Part shown: one piece after another, positions 34,369 through 46,799 of the stretch | Layout of the letters: the number at the start of each line of letters is the position of its first letter | Position numbering within the stretch: the stretch's first letter is position 1 | Assembly (NCBI GenBank): GCA_007922195.1 | Contig: ML682005.1 | Location: 39,567,577 to 39,631,576 of the forward strand | DNA: 64,000 nt | DNA from: Podocnemis expansa | Taxonomy: Eukaryota > Chordata > Testudines > Podocnemididae | Reading direction: 5' to 3' | Program-made: the position numbers and the translations under genes | The notes under the pieces: generated by a model | Seen by the model: only the letters and a program-made list of their open reading frames with translations | What the model was told of the DNA's origin: nothing | Databases searched by the model: none

Positions 34369-34754
34369 GATGAGATTTTTTGTTTGAATTGAGGCTGCCC
34401 CTGGTTGCCAGGGGGATGGGAATTATTCCAGGCCATCAAGACTGAGGTCAGCAGGGATGAATCTGAGAGTGGGAGTGGACCTCCCTGGATGTGACGAGGT
34501 CCACAGGTTTCACCCCCTGAAAACCCAGTGCAAGGTTTGGTGGCAGCAGCCCTCTGACGATTCAAGATGGAGAGTGGGCAGGGGCAGCCAGCTGCCTCCA
34601 GGTGATGGAAACAAGGGATTTATCAAGAACCCTCTTAACAGATTAAAGGACTGAGTGCCTGACTGTAAGGTGGAGCTGACCATCGGCTTGGTTAGCATCT
34701 TGGATTGGGTCTCCTTCCTCAGGAGGTGAGTGAATGAAAAGGAGAGTCCCTCAG

Positions 34755-34860
34755 AGGGGATTTCTCAATGGGTGAGATTTTGTTGCCTGCATTGTCCAGG
34801 AGGTCAGACTAGATGAGCATACTGGTCTCTTCTGATCTTAGAGTCTATGAATCTATAAGG
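34755..34860 (+). mobile_element. CR1 LINE 3' end, sense
   Basis: Contains TCCAGGAGGTCAGACTAGATG, CATACTGGTCTCTTCTGATC and the terminal TCTATGAATCTAT repeats, the hallmark 3' end of sauropsid CR1 elements. Sequence upstream (34.37-34.75 kb) does not clearly belong to it. Confidence 0.8.
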
Positions 34861-35289
34861 TTTTCCTGGAAGACTATATATAGAAAGAAGAATGAAAAGA
34901 AGTCAAAGAATGAGGGTAGACTTAAGGAGGAGCTCCTTGTGAAGGTGATTTTAGGGTTTTGGATTCCCTTGATCCACTTCTATGCATGTGTGAGGTTGCA
35001 TAAGAATGCTTACACCAATAGATGGGCACTACACACCTTCAAAAATACAGAGAGAATGCTGTTCAATAAATTAACTTAACAGAGAGGTAAAATGTTCAAA
35101 AAGCACAAATGAGACTTTTTCCAGGTAGAGAATATAATGACAGAAGACTGAAAAACAACTGAGGTTTTAAACAAACCCCACCTAACTATTAATAAAGAAG
35201 AATTTTGACAGATATGTAAGATGTGGGACACAGTCAGACTGGAGGGTTTGTGGGGCATACTAGAAAACCAATAGAGCAGCCCCAGGCTC

Positions 35290-36000
35290 AGCAAGTCCCT
35301 TTTCCCCTGGTAGCTGAGCAGGGATCATGCCTAGCTAATTGGCACAGCTGGAGCTAATTGAAGTCCTGTCCAGGAGCCTCCCTCCAAAGAAAGGGTGGAG
35401 CTGGAGTGTGTGAGTGAGGAAAGGTATTAAGAGTATGAGTAGAGGCAATATGTGGTTGGAAGACAGACTGATTTAGAAGAAGGAGCAGAATGTTAGTCAG
35501 GATGAACTCTGCAGGTACAAAGACTTGGGGAGAGGGAAAAACCCTGTCTGAAGGGGGTAATTGATATTTTCTAGGGCTGGAGGAAACAGGCCCTGCCAGA
35601 AGGGGGATGATTTAACTGAACACTATCACCCTCAATGGGACTGTCAGAGATCATGGGTTTCCTCCTGGCAAGGAGACTGGAAAGGGCCCTTGTCTGATCA
35701 AAGTCTGAGCATTATGTCAAGAGGGCATGGGAAAATAACCCAAGAAATCTAGCCTGTTTTCTGAGGCAGCAGAGTGAAGCTGTGGCTTGTAGAGTCCTTG
35801 GGTTGAGGCATAAAGTTGAGGGTGGGACTGAGCCCCATCCAGTCCCTACTAGCCATCCACCAGCTAAAGCAGAGCCCCAGCAAAGAGAACACTTGTGGGG
35901 TAAATCAGTTTTCTGATTGACTGCTAGAAGGAAGTGCTGGTCCCACCCAGGCAGAGGGGGATCTTTACGTGATATTGTATATATACTTTGTGGGTGAGGT
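35290..36000 (+). mobile_element. Possible solo-LTR-like retroelement relic
   Basis: A GC-moderate block with AGCTAATTGGCACAGCTGG, GGTGGAGCTGGAGTGTGTG and GGTATTAAGAGTATGAG, followed by a long purine-rich leader-like stretch. The layout resembles LTR promoter and leader sequence seen in turtle repeats, but paired LTRs, a primer site and TG...CA ends were not found. Low certainty. Confidence 0.3.
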
Positions 36001-36289
36001 GGCTTAATATTAAGAGATTTAGGTGCTGATAACAGCAAAATTAAAAATAGGCAAAAATCTGTAGGTCAGTGTTGGTCACCTTTTGAGCTTCTGTTCACAG
36101 TGAGTGGAGTTCTAAAAGAATAAACACAAAATTGAAGAGTCAAAAGATGGGTGCTGTATTATTTAAAATATAAGTTCAGTTGTGAATAATTCTGGTCATC
36201 AAACTTATTGATCACACCAACTAGCAAAGAACTAGGAGGATAAGTGATCCTGAAAGATTAAACTAGTTGACTGGAATAATGGTAAGATG

Positions 36290-37132
36290 GGACAGCCTAA
36301 TTTGGCAATTAATGGAGTGTTGAGTATTAGTGGCAAATAGGCCAATGGCTTGTGATGGGATGTTAGATGGAATGGATACTGAGTTGGTGCACCAAATTCT
36401 TTTTTGGGTGTCTGGCTGGTGAGTTTTTGGGGTCAAAGGGTAATTTTTTTCCCTTGGGCAGATTGGTATAGGCCCTGGAGTTCTTTCACTTTCCCTGGTA
36501 GTGTGGGGTATGGGTCACTTGCCAGTGCTTTCCCTCAATCTTAAACTCTTCCAGCCATGATTTGGGGACTCCAGTAACTCATTCATAGGTTAGGTGTCTA
36601 GTACAGTAGTGGACGGGAGGGTCTGTGGCCTGAATTGTGTAGGAGGTCAGACTAGATGATCATATTGGTCCCTTCTGACCTTAAAATCTATGCCGGGCCT
36701 GCTCAATGTATGAGTGGCTTCGGGCACCACTGCCTTAGGGGCGGCCGCAGTGCAACGCGGGCACTGCGCAGGCCGCCTTAGATGCTGGAACAGTGCTTTC
36801 TCACCCCTCCCCGAGCTGGCTGCTCCGTCCCCAGGGGTGGGGTAGGCCAGCTCATGGGGTGGGCTCTGCTTTCTCGCCCTGCCTCTGGGTGGCCCTCCAT
36901 GCTCCTAGGGAGGAACAGCTGGTCCAGGGGAGGGGTGGGAGAGGGGAGCCCTGCCTCTGTGCTGGCCCAATCCGTCCCCGGGCCAGCTGTTCTCTGCCCT
37001 GGGGGCAGGGTGAGCCAGCTGGAGTGGAGGCTGGGTTCCACGCCCCTCTCCCCTGCAGGGGCGAAGTGCAAAACCAAAAGCCAGCTTGGGGCACCACAGC
37101 CCTTTGAGCTGGCCCTGAATCTATGAATAATG
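36290..37132 (+). mobile_element. CR1 LINE 3' region, sense, interrupted
   Basis: GTGATGGGATGTTAGATGG, the CTGGCTGGTGAG phrase, GGCAGATTGGTATAGGCCCTGG, GGGTCACTTGCCAG and the terminal GGTCAGACTAGATGATCATA follow the known order of a chelonian CR1 3' region. It runs to 36692, is broken by a 425 bp insertion, and its last bases (AATCTATGAATAATG) resume at 37118. Confidence 0.85.
36693..37117. mobile_element. hAT-like element inserted in CR1
   Basis: The left end CCGGGCCTGCTC and reverse-complemented right end CAGGGCCAGCTC agree at 9-10 of 12 bases. AATCTATG flanks it exactly on both sides (36685-36692 and 37118-37125), an 8 bp duplication of the CR1 tail. The interior is GC-rich and open in several frames by composition only. 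It must be younger than the CR1 copy it interrupts. Confidence 0.82.
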
Positions 37133-38155
37133 AAGAAGCAGTGGGAGGGTGGTGGAAGAAATGGAACCAGGAGCCTGGAGGGCAGGGAAACTGGGACTAG
37201 AACCTGGCAATGAAATTGTCATTGTAAATCAGTGTGAGATGAGAGTGGATGGGGAAAAACAATTTGGAGAGGGCAGCCACTCTTCCTGAAGAGGGAGGAT
37301 GAAGACTAAAATGACTAAGGTATCCGGAGGGTGTGGAGAAGTAGGAGGAGGATGATGTGATACTGGGACTAGCTGAGACATGGTCCCTGTTGCAAAAATA
37401 TTAGGTGACTACATGAATAAAGATGGTATCATAATGCCATCATGCACAAGGTGGTGGGAATGGGTGGTGAATGATCATTACATCAACATAGGTCAGTGTG
37501 AGGACCTTGATTACTTTCATATCCCTGAATCAGCCCATCTATAGGGCCTGGGTTTGGAAAGTGATGAGTTGATCCTTTTTTGTTGTAACTTTTAAAAAGT
37601 ATTGTGACTAGGGCATTTATGCCTTTTCATTCTGGGGGTACTGGTAAGGAAATCTTCTCTTAGTCAAAGTGTGCAAGTGTTGATGGGAACCCATGGAAGG
37701 CTAGAGCCTGAAAAGTCTGGTGTTTGGAACACTTACAGCACTTGCCTTGGAGCATTTGCTACACACTGCATGTGCTACCAAATATCTAGAGAACTATTGT
37801 ACCACAACACTCACAACGACACCCTGCAGTGTGGATGGTTACAATATTTCTATACTGTAGAAAACGGAGGCTCAAGGGAACAATGATCACGGAATATAAA
37901 TACTTTCTGCTAGAATAAGGAGAAATGGCCTGAAACTAAAGAAGAAAACATTTAGACTAGCTATTAGAAAAAATGTTGTTAATGGGAAAAGCAATTGGGC
38001 AGAAGAATAGATTATAAAGGGGAGAAGTGAGGCAGATATTCAAGAATACATTAGGCTGGAAATAACAGCAACAACCCACACTACCTGTAAAAGTTTATTT
38101 TGCTGTAAGTTTGTTTCAGCATTGAAAATATATTTAAGAGGATAGGAGTCACTAT

Positions 38156-38592
38156 GGCTATGTCTACACTTACAAGTTATTTTGAATTAAGCAGGCTTAA
38201 TTCGAAATAACTTATTCCCTGGCCAAAGAGGCATTTTATTATATCGAACTAAGCAGTTTCTTAATTCTAAGAAAGGAACCACTAATTTGATATAATAAAA
38301 CCTCCTTTTACTTTGAAGTATCACTTACTTTGAAGTTACTAGTTTGAATTAAGCTATTTTAAGCTGTGGAATAGACTTAATTGAAACTAACTTCCCTATT
38401 CTTTTGCTTGCCTTCCCTTACTTTGAATTAGAGAGTCTAGTGAAGACTCCTTACTTTGAATTAATTAAGCCCACTTTATTTCAAATTAGAGAGTATTCAC
38501 TGGAATCCTAATTCAAAATAATGACTTCAAAGTAGTGCTAATTCAAAATAATAACTTTGATTTAAATTCAAAGTAGTTATTTCAGCATAGCC
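38156..38592. mobile_element. Harbinger-like MITE, TTCGAAATAA type
   Basis: The ends GGCTATGTCTACACT and TCAGCATAGCC are inverted. The interior is full of TTCGAAATAACTTATT / TTTGAATTA motifs that pair with one another. It is the same family as 14699-15084. The 3 bp flanks (TAT and ATC) do not give a clean duplication. Non-coding. Confidence 0.65.
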
Positions 38593-38599
38593 ATCAGGA

Positions 38600-40990
38600 C
38601 AGTGCATATCAGGTTTGGAGGGATTTTAGTTCACATGATTTTTTCAGAGCACTGACTGAGACAAAGTAAAATTCTAACCTGAGGGAGATGGCTAGAGAGA
38701 TAGCTATAAGATTTTCATTTCCTAGACCAAAAGAAGCTGCAATTGCAAGAAGTTCTGAATCTTTAATCAGAAGGGTGGGGAAGGAGCAAGTAAAGGCACA
38801 GATTATGTTATCTTTGTTCATTTCTGATTTAGTAACTGTGGAGGACTTGACTGCAGTTCCAGTTAAGGAAATTTTTTGGTTTTACTCCCTGGCTGCTATT
38901 GAACAGTTGCAAGAGCTGTCTGCTCAAAGTCAATGAAACTCCAATAAAAGCTGTGTTACCTGGAAGAGGTAAGCCATGAGATGTCCCTGTAATGACTCCA
39001 GTATCTACACTCTCATAAATACCTTCTATCAGCATGGACTGTAAAAACTCTAAGGATAGCTGCATGAGTTTGACTCCTTAATTATCTGCACTTCCCACTG
39101 ACAAAATTTTCAAACAGATGTGGAAATCTTGTCTGCCCAATTGTTGCAAAAATAGAGAGGCTGTGCTTGTAAAGAATAAATGAAGGTCCTATGGCGTCAT
39201 TCAGAGAGATGTTCCTTTCATTAGGGAGAGCTCCAGGAAGATGATGAGGGATTCCTTCATCAATAACAACAACAAAAATGTTTAACGTGGTTAAATTGAC
39301 TTGCAAGTTTTGTTTTAAATAAAGGACACTATTGGGTTTTTAAAACATTTGTTTTAAAAGTAGACTGTCAGTTATAAACCTCAGATTAAAAAATACTACA
39401 GTTCCCCTGGTTTGTTGTTTCGTTTCCATGTTCATTCAGGACCTTGACCAAGAAGATATCTCTTAGGAGATAAAAAAAAAAAAAAAGGGGGGGGGGATGG
39501 TAGCTTTTTAGACATTATCATCTCAGTTCTGCCTGGACCCACATTGAATTTCATTGGACAAGGTCTTTAAAGGTTTATAGGTCTGGGGAGAGAAGCTGCC
39601 AGGTGTCCTGCAGCGGTGAACATCTACACTTATACTAATGCTGGGGGGAGCAGATTCAACTGGCAAAAATACATAAGGAGTATACTGGCACAGAGGAATC
39701 TATTCATTACCTTTATCACCAAAGCAGACCACATCTCAAAATATTCGAGTTGTTTCAGTAGGCTGGCAAATCCATATGCAAATAGATAACTGAATTCATA
39801 GTCATGGTTTCATCTGAACATTAACAATTAACTAATGATAGTGATGGCAATAATAAAAATTGTATCCATTTATTCAATACTGGATATTTTCTAAGTATGA
39901 TAAGAGCTAAATAATTATATTGTTTGAAACAAAGCAAGAGAGAAAAATATACACCAGATGATATCACAGCAATAAAATAATAACCTTAGAATGTGTCTTC
40001 ATTTCTTACTCATAATAGAGAATCGGGCAACATCTGGAATAAGTAAACATTATGTCTAGTCTCATGAAATATTTCAAAAACTTCCTGCCAAATCTTTTGG
40101 TATTAAAAATAATGAATGCCAACGAAAACATTTTTGTGTTATGACAGAAAGGAAATTGTTAATGTGCTTATTTATTCATATTTATTAATATTAAAGCTTG
40201 ATCCAGCCTTGCACAAATTCTCAAAACCAAAAACAAATAAATAGTCATACTGGAATAAACACTGTGGTTGTTGACTGAAATAACAGAAAATAATGACATC
40301 AGGATGATTCAAAGCCACAGCAGATGCTGTAGTCTGAAAAGTGTTCTCATAAAAATAAATATCATTCCATCCTTCACAAAATATATGTCTGAGTTAGGGT
40401 TACTAATACAACAATTTTGTTTTTAAAACAAGAAAGGCTGGTGAGAAGAGGCACCTCTCGAAGTCAACAAGATGCCAGATAAGATTCCTTAAAGTCTGAA
40501 TATTTTTAAGGGTAGTATTTCACTGTGGATATGATGGCTAAAAGGGCCTTATGTGCTCATGATGGTACAGGTCCTTGCTATCTTGCGTGTCCCCACCAAG
40601 ATGCCTCCACAAAGCCTGTGAAACTCTCATTTAATCTCCACCACCCATGGATCACCAGCTATGCATTCAGTTGCATGAACTGAGCAGCTTATGTTTGTAA
40701 TGTAGGAATACATTTAGGCTTTACGTTTTATAAATTTGTTATTGTTAATAATGTGTATTTTATTATGCAATGATCTTATAACCATTAACAGAGTAATTCC
40801 ACTGAGAATTTATCAACATCATTTTCACACAAAAATATGTCTACAACCTCACACAATCTAAATAATTTAATTTATAAACACAGTAGATAAAATTCCCTTA
40901 CTTCTATCCATGTTTTCAGTTTGATATATATTATGGTCCCTTTAAAAATTCTTTCAGGGCTAGATAGTAGCTTAGTCACAAGCCCTCAGT
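38600..40990. other. Intergenic DNA with no recognised gene
   Basis: AT-rich sequence. Around 39.47-39.50 kb an A14 run is joined directly to a G10 run. The 70-80 codon frames on both strands near 38.7-39.3 kb overlap one another and have no splice context that I trust. Confidence 0.3.
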
Positions 40991-41810
40991 CAAGTGTGGT
41001 GGGTAGTTATCCCAGAACACCTCAGGACTAGAGTTGGTTCAATTTTTCTTCTCTCCTCAGGCATTTTTGATGTATGGGCCAAAACCCTTTGTGGAAGAAA
41101 CCAGACACTTTCTGTGAATAAATGCATAGTTCCATCAAAACAGTTTTCAAGGGAAGTTGTTTTTTTCTTTTTTTTTTTTTTAACCAGCCCTAACCAGGAT
41201 TTATAAACCAATCTCCACTCTTGCTCCCAAGAGGAAGTAACCTGTAGTAGCCCTGTACCTAAATTTCCCTCACTATGTTGTTCCATCTCTGCAGGCTGAC
41301 ACATTGTGGGAGAGCAAACAAGGCTCTGTCCTGCTTGTCTAGGCTCTGTGGACCTGCATAGAAAAGGGAATAGCAGTCTTTGCACCTGGACAGCCATCAC
41401 AGGGGTTTAAGAGAGGGTTCAAAATTTCAACATTATTGTAGATCCTGTTTTGCTTCAGTTTGACTTTGATCTTTTTCTTCCCATTTAAATTTTCCCTTAC
41501 GGTAAACCTTAGGGGATAATCCAACCCCAACTCTCTGTGTGGACAGAAGTCTGTAGAAAGTACATGCAGAAATCCCTCTATACCAGCACCACCAAAAGAA
41601 GTGGTGACCTGCAGCAACTCAGAGAGGGGTAATTGGGGAGGAGGTATGGGAACATAGTCAGTGGGGTAACATAATAGGATGACGCTCGGGCGAAAAACCT
41701 GGATACCAGCATGTGTAGTGGACAGAGAACCTAAAGACTGTAACAGAGGCCATGGAATGGCTACATAGCGACCCCAGATCTTGACTTTGACTAGGGCTGA
41801 TGGCCACTGT

Positions 41811-42080
41811 GGCAGAGTGCCTACCTCTCACTGGCCAGAAGAGGATTAAGAGGGCCCTTGGGAGGCAGCTTAAATGGTAGCCAATAGGAAGGAACTGTGT
41901 AGCAGCCAATCAGGGTCCAGGAGGCTGATATAAAATGGAGATACAGAGCAAGGGGAGTGACCCCCAGGAGCTGGAAGAGGGAGAAGTATCAGCACCATGG
42001 ACAGAGAAGTGGTTGGTAGCTGGGACTCAGCAGAGCCAATGCTCTGCAAGAACAGACAAGGATGATGGTCAAGGCAGGGG
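41811..42080 (+). promoter_or_regulatory. Promoter-like block, probably from an LTR
   Basis: Two CCAAT motifs (41881-41885 and 41906-41910) precede ATATAAAA (41928-41935) by about 20-45 bases, a compact Pol II promoter layout. It starts with CTGTGGCAGAGTGCCTACC, a phrase frequent at the start of turtle retroelement-type repeats. The downstream part is purine-rich. A solo LTR is the most likely source, but its borders are not resolved. Confidence 0.4.
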
Positions 42081-42109
42081 GCTTTGGATGAGGAATTTCA
42101 AGTCCTTTG

Positions 42110-42245
42110 CATTTCTACACTGTTTATTGCATGACCTTCAGTATGTCACTTAAATGCTTTGTATCTCAGTTTCCCATCTGTAAAAAAAATGCCTGACAGG
42201 GATTTTGTGAGACTTATTCAGTTCTATATTATCACTCCCTTAGAT
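42110..42245 (+). repeat. MIR-like SINE, 3' half
   Basis: TGACCTTCAGTATGTCACTT, then TTTGTATCTCAGTTTCCCAT, CTGTAAAAA and GGGATTTTGTGAGACTTATTC follow the order of the core and tail of MIR-type SINEs ('gaccttgggcaagtcacttaacctctctgtgcctcagtttcc...'). Confidence 0.7.
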
Positions 42246-42249
42246 GAAA

Positions 42250-44080
42250 GGTGCTGTTGTATCCAAAAGATAACACTGCACACAGTCTGTATCCTCTCTT
42301 TTCTTTGAAAGGCCGGCAGAATGCATTACCCCGGTCCCACCATGGGCAAACTTTGCTGGGGAGCAGTTGTATAGAAGGGTGGGACAGCCCATGTTCTTAT
42401 CACTCCAACATTTTCTACACCCTTTGGGGGTAGTGAATGTCAGAGCCTGCAGTAGCCTGTTACATCCCCAGTGCTCAGAGAATGTTAAGGTTTCTTGCAC
42501 CTCCCCTCTCAGCTTTCTGTGTCTCCACAAAAGCAGCTACTATGCTGCAGCTCTCCTTATGGCAGTGAATTTGTTAAAGACATGTCTTTTGCTTCATTCT
42601 TCCATTTTTATGTTGTTCATTATGGCTCACAAACTAAGCTTACAGGTCTGAAAGACCATTCTTTTTGCCACAAATGTACTGAAGACTTATTTCAGCTGAC
42701 CCAGTCATGTGCTCCTGTGTTGACCAATGGCTAGTTTTGCATTATTAGCCTCCTGGCTGACAAAACAAGTCAGATAACATGAACCTATCTGAAACAACAG
42801 GACTTGGCCCACCTATGAAAAAGCAGCTACTTCTCAAGTACAATGCAAGATAAGTTACCTGCACCAACAGTACTACATGAACAATTTGAGATGTCAAGTT
42901 TAAGAAAATACTATAACTTATCAAGTTGAAGCTATAGGAAATTATGGGAGGCAGAATAATTACCTGACTTGAAATTTAGTCAGTACTACATGCCTAGCCT
43001 CAGCATATTCTTGCAAATTGTACTACAAGCTCTTTAATGACTGTCCGTGGAGAGGACCTGAATTTCACATCTGTCACAGCAAGCTGTCATTCCTTTTCAG
43101 TCTTGCTTTAATTTAAGAATTATATATTATATCCAAATCATAGACCAGCATTATCAACATTTTGTAGAATGTTCTTCAGCATAATCAGCGTAAGTAATTT
43201 ACTAGATAAGAGAATGTTAATAGCAAGTACAGTATAATTTGTATGGATTCAAATTGTACCTATCTTTCAGAGGAAAAAAGAAACTGCTGTGCACTAAGAG
43301 TGGATCGAGTGCAAGGTCAAGTGGAAGCACTTCTGTTTAACATGCAGTGCCTAGATACATCAGTCTATGCTTTCAAAAACAGATGAAATTATACCTAATA
43401 ACTTTATTAGAAATAATTGTTGCTTCTTCTCTCCTAGTGGGTTTGATAGGGGAAAGGCAGTTATAAACGCAGAACCAATTAATTAGATGGTGTCTGATGT
43501 GGCCTTTCCCATTGTAGTAAGTGAGAGTTGACTGTCCATGGGTTGTAATAGTCAAAATGAAACAATTATTTCTGTCAGCAAAGTGGCTTGGCAGGCAACA
43601 GTGCACTAATCTAAAGGCTTTTTAGGACATATCTTCAGAGGTGAGGAATTGTATTTTTGGACTAAGGGACCCTTTTGAAGCATTCTGGGAGTAACAACAA
43701 CTTCAATGTACTGTAGATGAGCTTGGCATTGAGAAGGGACTGAAGGAATCCACAGTATATGTAGAAGAAGAAAATGGAGGCTCTTTCTTGAAATATATGA
43801 GAAGTTAGAATTAGTTAGGCAAAATATCACTACATTTATTCAGTTGCCTGGAATTTTCTATACCTTCTGCTTACTCCTTAGCAAACCTAAGCTTTCTTCA
43901 GTCCATTATTAAGTCTACATATTTCTATACTATGCACCATGCTTTTTTTTCTCATTGCAGAATAGTAGGTGCTTCCCACCCCATCCCTTGCCCCCTTGCA
44001 CTAGGAGGAACTGATGGGTTCTGTATTCTGCTCTGGAAGATACCTTCCCTGACCAATAGCGATATACCCTTAACTGCTCA
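42250..44080. other. Intergenic DNA, nothing recognised
   Basis: No repeat family or gene could be identified. Overlapping short frames on both strands show no consistent coding signal. Confidence 0.3.
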
Positions 44081-44092
44081 GTGCATTATTCT

Positions 44093-44410
44093 CAGTGCCG
44101 GATTTAGGCACAAGTAAGCCATGGCATAGGGCCTCACATTATGAGGGTCCTCTGAATATGTTGGTGATAACTAAGATTTATTGTAATTGAAACTGATAAT
44201 GCCAACAAGGCTATTTGCAAGCTGATGTATTTAGTTGTTTTTCATTGCATCTTTGCCTACGCACATAGCAAATATAACAGTTTATCATATAGTTTTTCAT
44301 TACCCTTTCTGTTATAATGTAATACATTGTTTTCTCTTTATTTTTTTATAGCATGGGGCCTCTGAATCTTGACATAGTTTAGGGCCTCAGCATGTCTTAA
44401 TCCTGCCCTG
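44093..44410. mobile_element. hAT-like MITE (family C) with perfect duplication
   Basis: The left end CAGTGCCGGATTTAGGCAC and the reverse-complemented right end CAGGGCAGGATTAAGACAT share the CAG-GC-GGATT-AG pattern. The 8 bp flanks ATTATTCT are identical (44085-44092 and 44411-44418). Both inner edges carry GGGCCTC. The centre is AT-rich and non-coding. Confidence 0.9.
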
Positions 44411-45414
44411 ATTATTCTGGTGGTGAACAGCCTTCAATGTCTGATGCTTTGCATAAGTTAAGTAGCATGTTCAGCCCTGAGTGGCTGGCATTAATAGACT
44501 TTGGAGACTAGCAAGCAGGTGCCAAAGCTACAACTGCCCTCTGAGGAGAAGAGAGAAGACGACGACTAGTTACTTACTGTTCCTGATAGTTTTGTGCCTC
44601 CAAAACTCCATGGGGCAAAAGGCTCTGTTCTGCACAGTCTCAGCTTTCTCCATCACAGCAGAGAAGTCTGGAACAAAGTAAATCTGCATTACCTGCAAAG
44701 ATGAATGATCTTGTGGTTGAGAGTCAGATTTGCAAATGAATTCCAATTCTACAGTTTCTCTTTGAAATCTTGATGTGTTATTTAATTGTTTGAGCACAGC
44801 TATTAGCAAATCATCAGTGGAGTGAGCAGGAAGATGGAAGTGCTCAGCTACTGGTTTTTGAATGTTGTGGTGTCAGTTTTGTGCCCATTTATTCTTTTGT
44901 GCAGAAACTGTCCTGTTTGTCCAATATATGATGGCATAACTCACATACAAACTTTGAGTGAATGGCATGGTGGCAGGGTTGCAATGCCACAGCACCCCAT
45001 GTTGCATACTGTTATACTGAGCATGAGGAGTTGGGCTCACCCTCATGGGACAGGCAATCTCACTCTCCAGCCCCATATGCAAATTTGCCATGTCCTTCCT
45101 TTTTTTAATTGCATGATGTGCTTTAAAAAGACCCATGCATATACCTAAGGCCATGGGGGGGAGGGGGAGGGGAGAGGGACTGTTGCTCCCTCACCTCATT
45201 AACTGTCCAGATGTGATAATTGTCTAATTATTGATTCACTTTGGCTGTCCAGTCCCAAAGGTTCTGTTCCATATGTTTTGGACTTTTCTGGGGAGTTCAC
45301 TGGACTGTTGATGTTCAATAGGTCCGGAAGCTCTCAGGAAGTTCCAGAACACAGGAATAAACCTAATGTGCCAAGTACTTAAAAATGTAAATGCGATGAT
45401 TTGAGTAATTGTAG

Positions 45415-45965
45415 ACCTAACATTGATCCATGGGCAAGATAATGGAGCAGTTGATAGGGACTCGATTAATAAAAACATTAAAGAAGGTTAATGTAATTAA
45501 TGCAGATCAAAATGGGTTAATGGAAAATAGATGCTGTGAAACTAACTTGATATTGTTTGATGAAATTACAAGTTTGGTTGATAAAGCTAATAGTGTTGAT
45601 GTAATATACTTAGAATTCTGGAAGGCACGTAAGTTAGTGCCATACAAAATTTTGACTAAAAAAACTAGAACACTATAAAATTAACATGGCACACATTAAA
45701 CGGCTTAAAAACTAGCAAACTGGTAGATTTCAAAATGTAACTGTAAAAGGTAAATCATGACTGAGTGATGTATTTCCACTGCAGTCCTACAGGAATTGTT
45801 TCTTGACCTTGCACTATTATAGACTTTTATCAATGAGCTGAAAGAAAACACAAAATCATCACCGATAAAGATTGTAGATGACCCAAAAAATTGGGAAGTG
45901 GTACAATAATGAAGAAGACAGGTCACTGATACAGAGCTATCTGGAGCACATGGGAAACTGGATTC
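45415..45965 (+). pseudogene. CR1-like LINE reverse transcriptase fragment
   Basis: A frame running from 45430 encodes, in order, an EQLIGTRLIKTLKK-like stretch, DQNGLMENRCCETNL and VDVIYLEFWKA. These align with the CR1 RT blocks 'qhGF...sC.tNLi.f.d...' and 'vDvvYLDFsKAFD'. After stop codons the same frame resumes with IVDDP at 45871-45885, at the place of the catalytic F-A-D-D motif. The first alanine is lost and the frame contains stops, so it is dead. The 3' UTR and tail were not found. Confidence 0.75.
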
Positions 45966-46589
45966 TGTATATGTTGCCTATTTGTAGGCTGGACACTATC
46001 CTGGGAAGCAATGATTCTCGCTCACATCCTTTAAATAGCATCCCGTGGATTTATTTCTAAGAAGGGCAGCCTTGTTCTGATCTGGTGACCTGTAAGTAGA
46101 GTACTCTATGAATAGAAGGCTTGCATCTGTATCTGATCTGCAAAAATGGTCCATAGGCATAAAGAAGATACCCACAGATTTGGAGGACTCTTTCCCATAG
46201 GCGACTGAGAACCAGTTTTGATGTTTGAGATGGGGATTTCTTTCAGATTCACGGAGCTCACCTGGCATCCTTTTACTTGTGGAATCTTCTGCTCCCCCAG
46301 TACTATTGCCTTGTGGTTGATAGGTCATGTGATTTTTGAAATCCTATTATTTGAAATTCAGCATTAACAGCCTATAGAGACTTATCTACATAAGGAGCTG
46401 CTCATGCATAGCATCCAGCATTAATGCCCTTCTCCTAACAGAAGCTTTGGGCATTACTGTCAGATAAACTATGAAAAGAAAATCAAGCCCAATGACTGTG
46501 AAAACAATAGTAACAACTGGCCCAAATTTTACTTTAAGATATCCTAGGCTGTTCTTCCATGACATTTTAAGATTCTGATACAACGAAAG

Positions 46590-46652
46590 ATTAATTGCAT
46601 GTGTGTGGGTGTCAGTGTGTGTGGCATGTGTGGGCGTGGGTGTGGGTGTGTG
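46590..46652 (+). repeat. GT-rich simple repeat
   Basis: An imperfect run of GTGTGT, GGGTGT and GGCATGTG units. It explains the His/Pro/Thr-rich frame on the opposite strand. Confidence 0.85.
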
Positions 46653-46799
46653 TGATCAGTTTGAAGGAGTAGCTGAAAGAGCAACTGAACTAAATTTTGT
46701 GAAAATAATCCCACTGAGAACACTCTAAAAATATAGTGCATGTCCCTTCAAAGTATTAGGGTGCTACTGTCTTGTATTACATCAGACATCCTGGAAAAA

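Noticed and set aside
36778..37126. Four overlapping frames of 81-114 codons
   Set aside because: All are contained in the 425 bp hAT-like insertion and have no transposase similarity.
38687..39306. Overlapping 70-82 codon frames on both strands
   Set aside because: No splice-bounded structure, no motif, and mutually overlapping; treated as chance.
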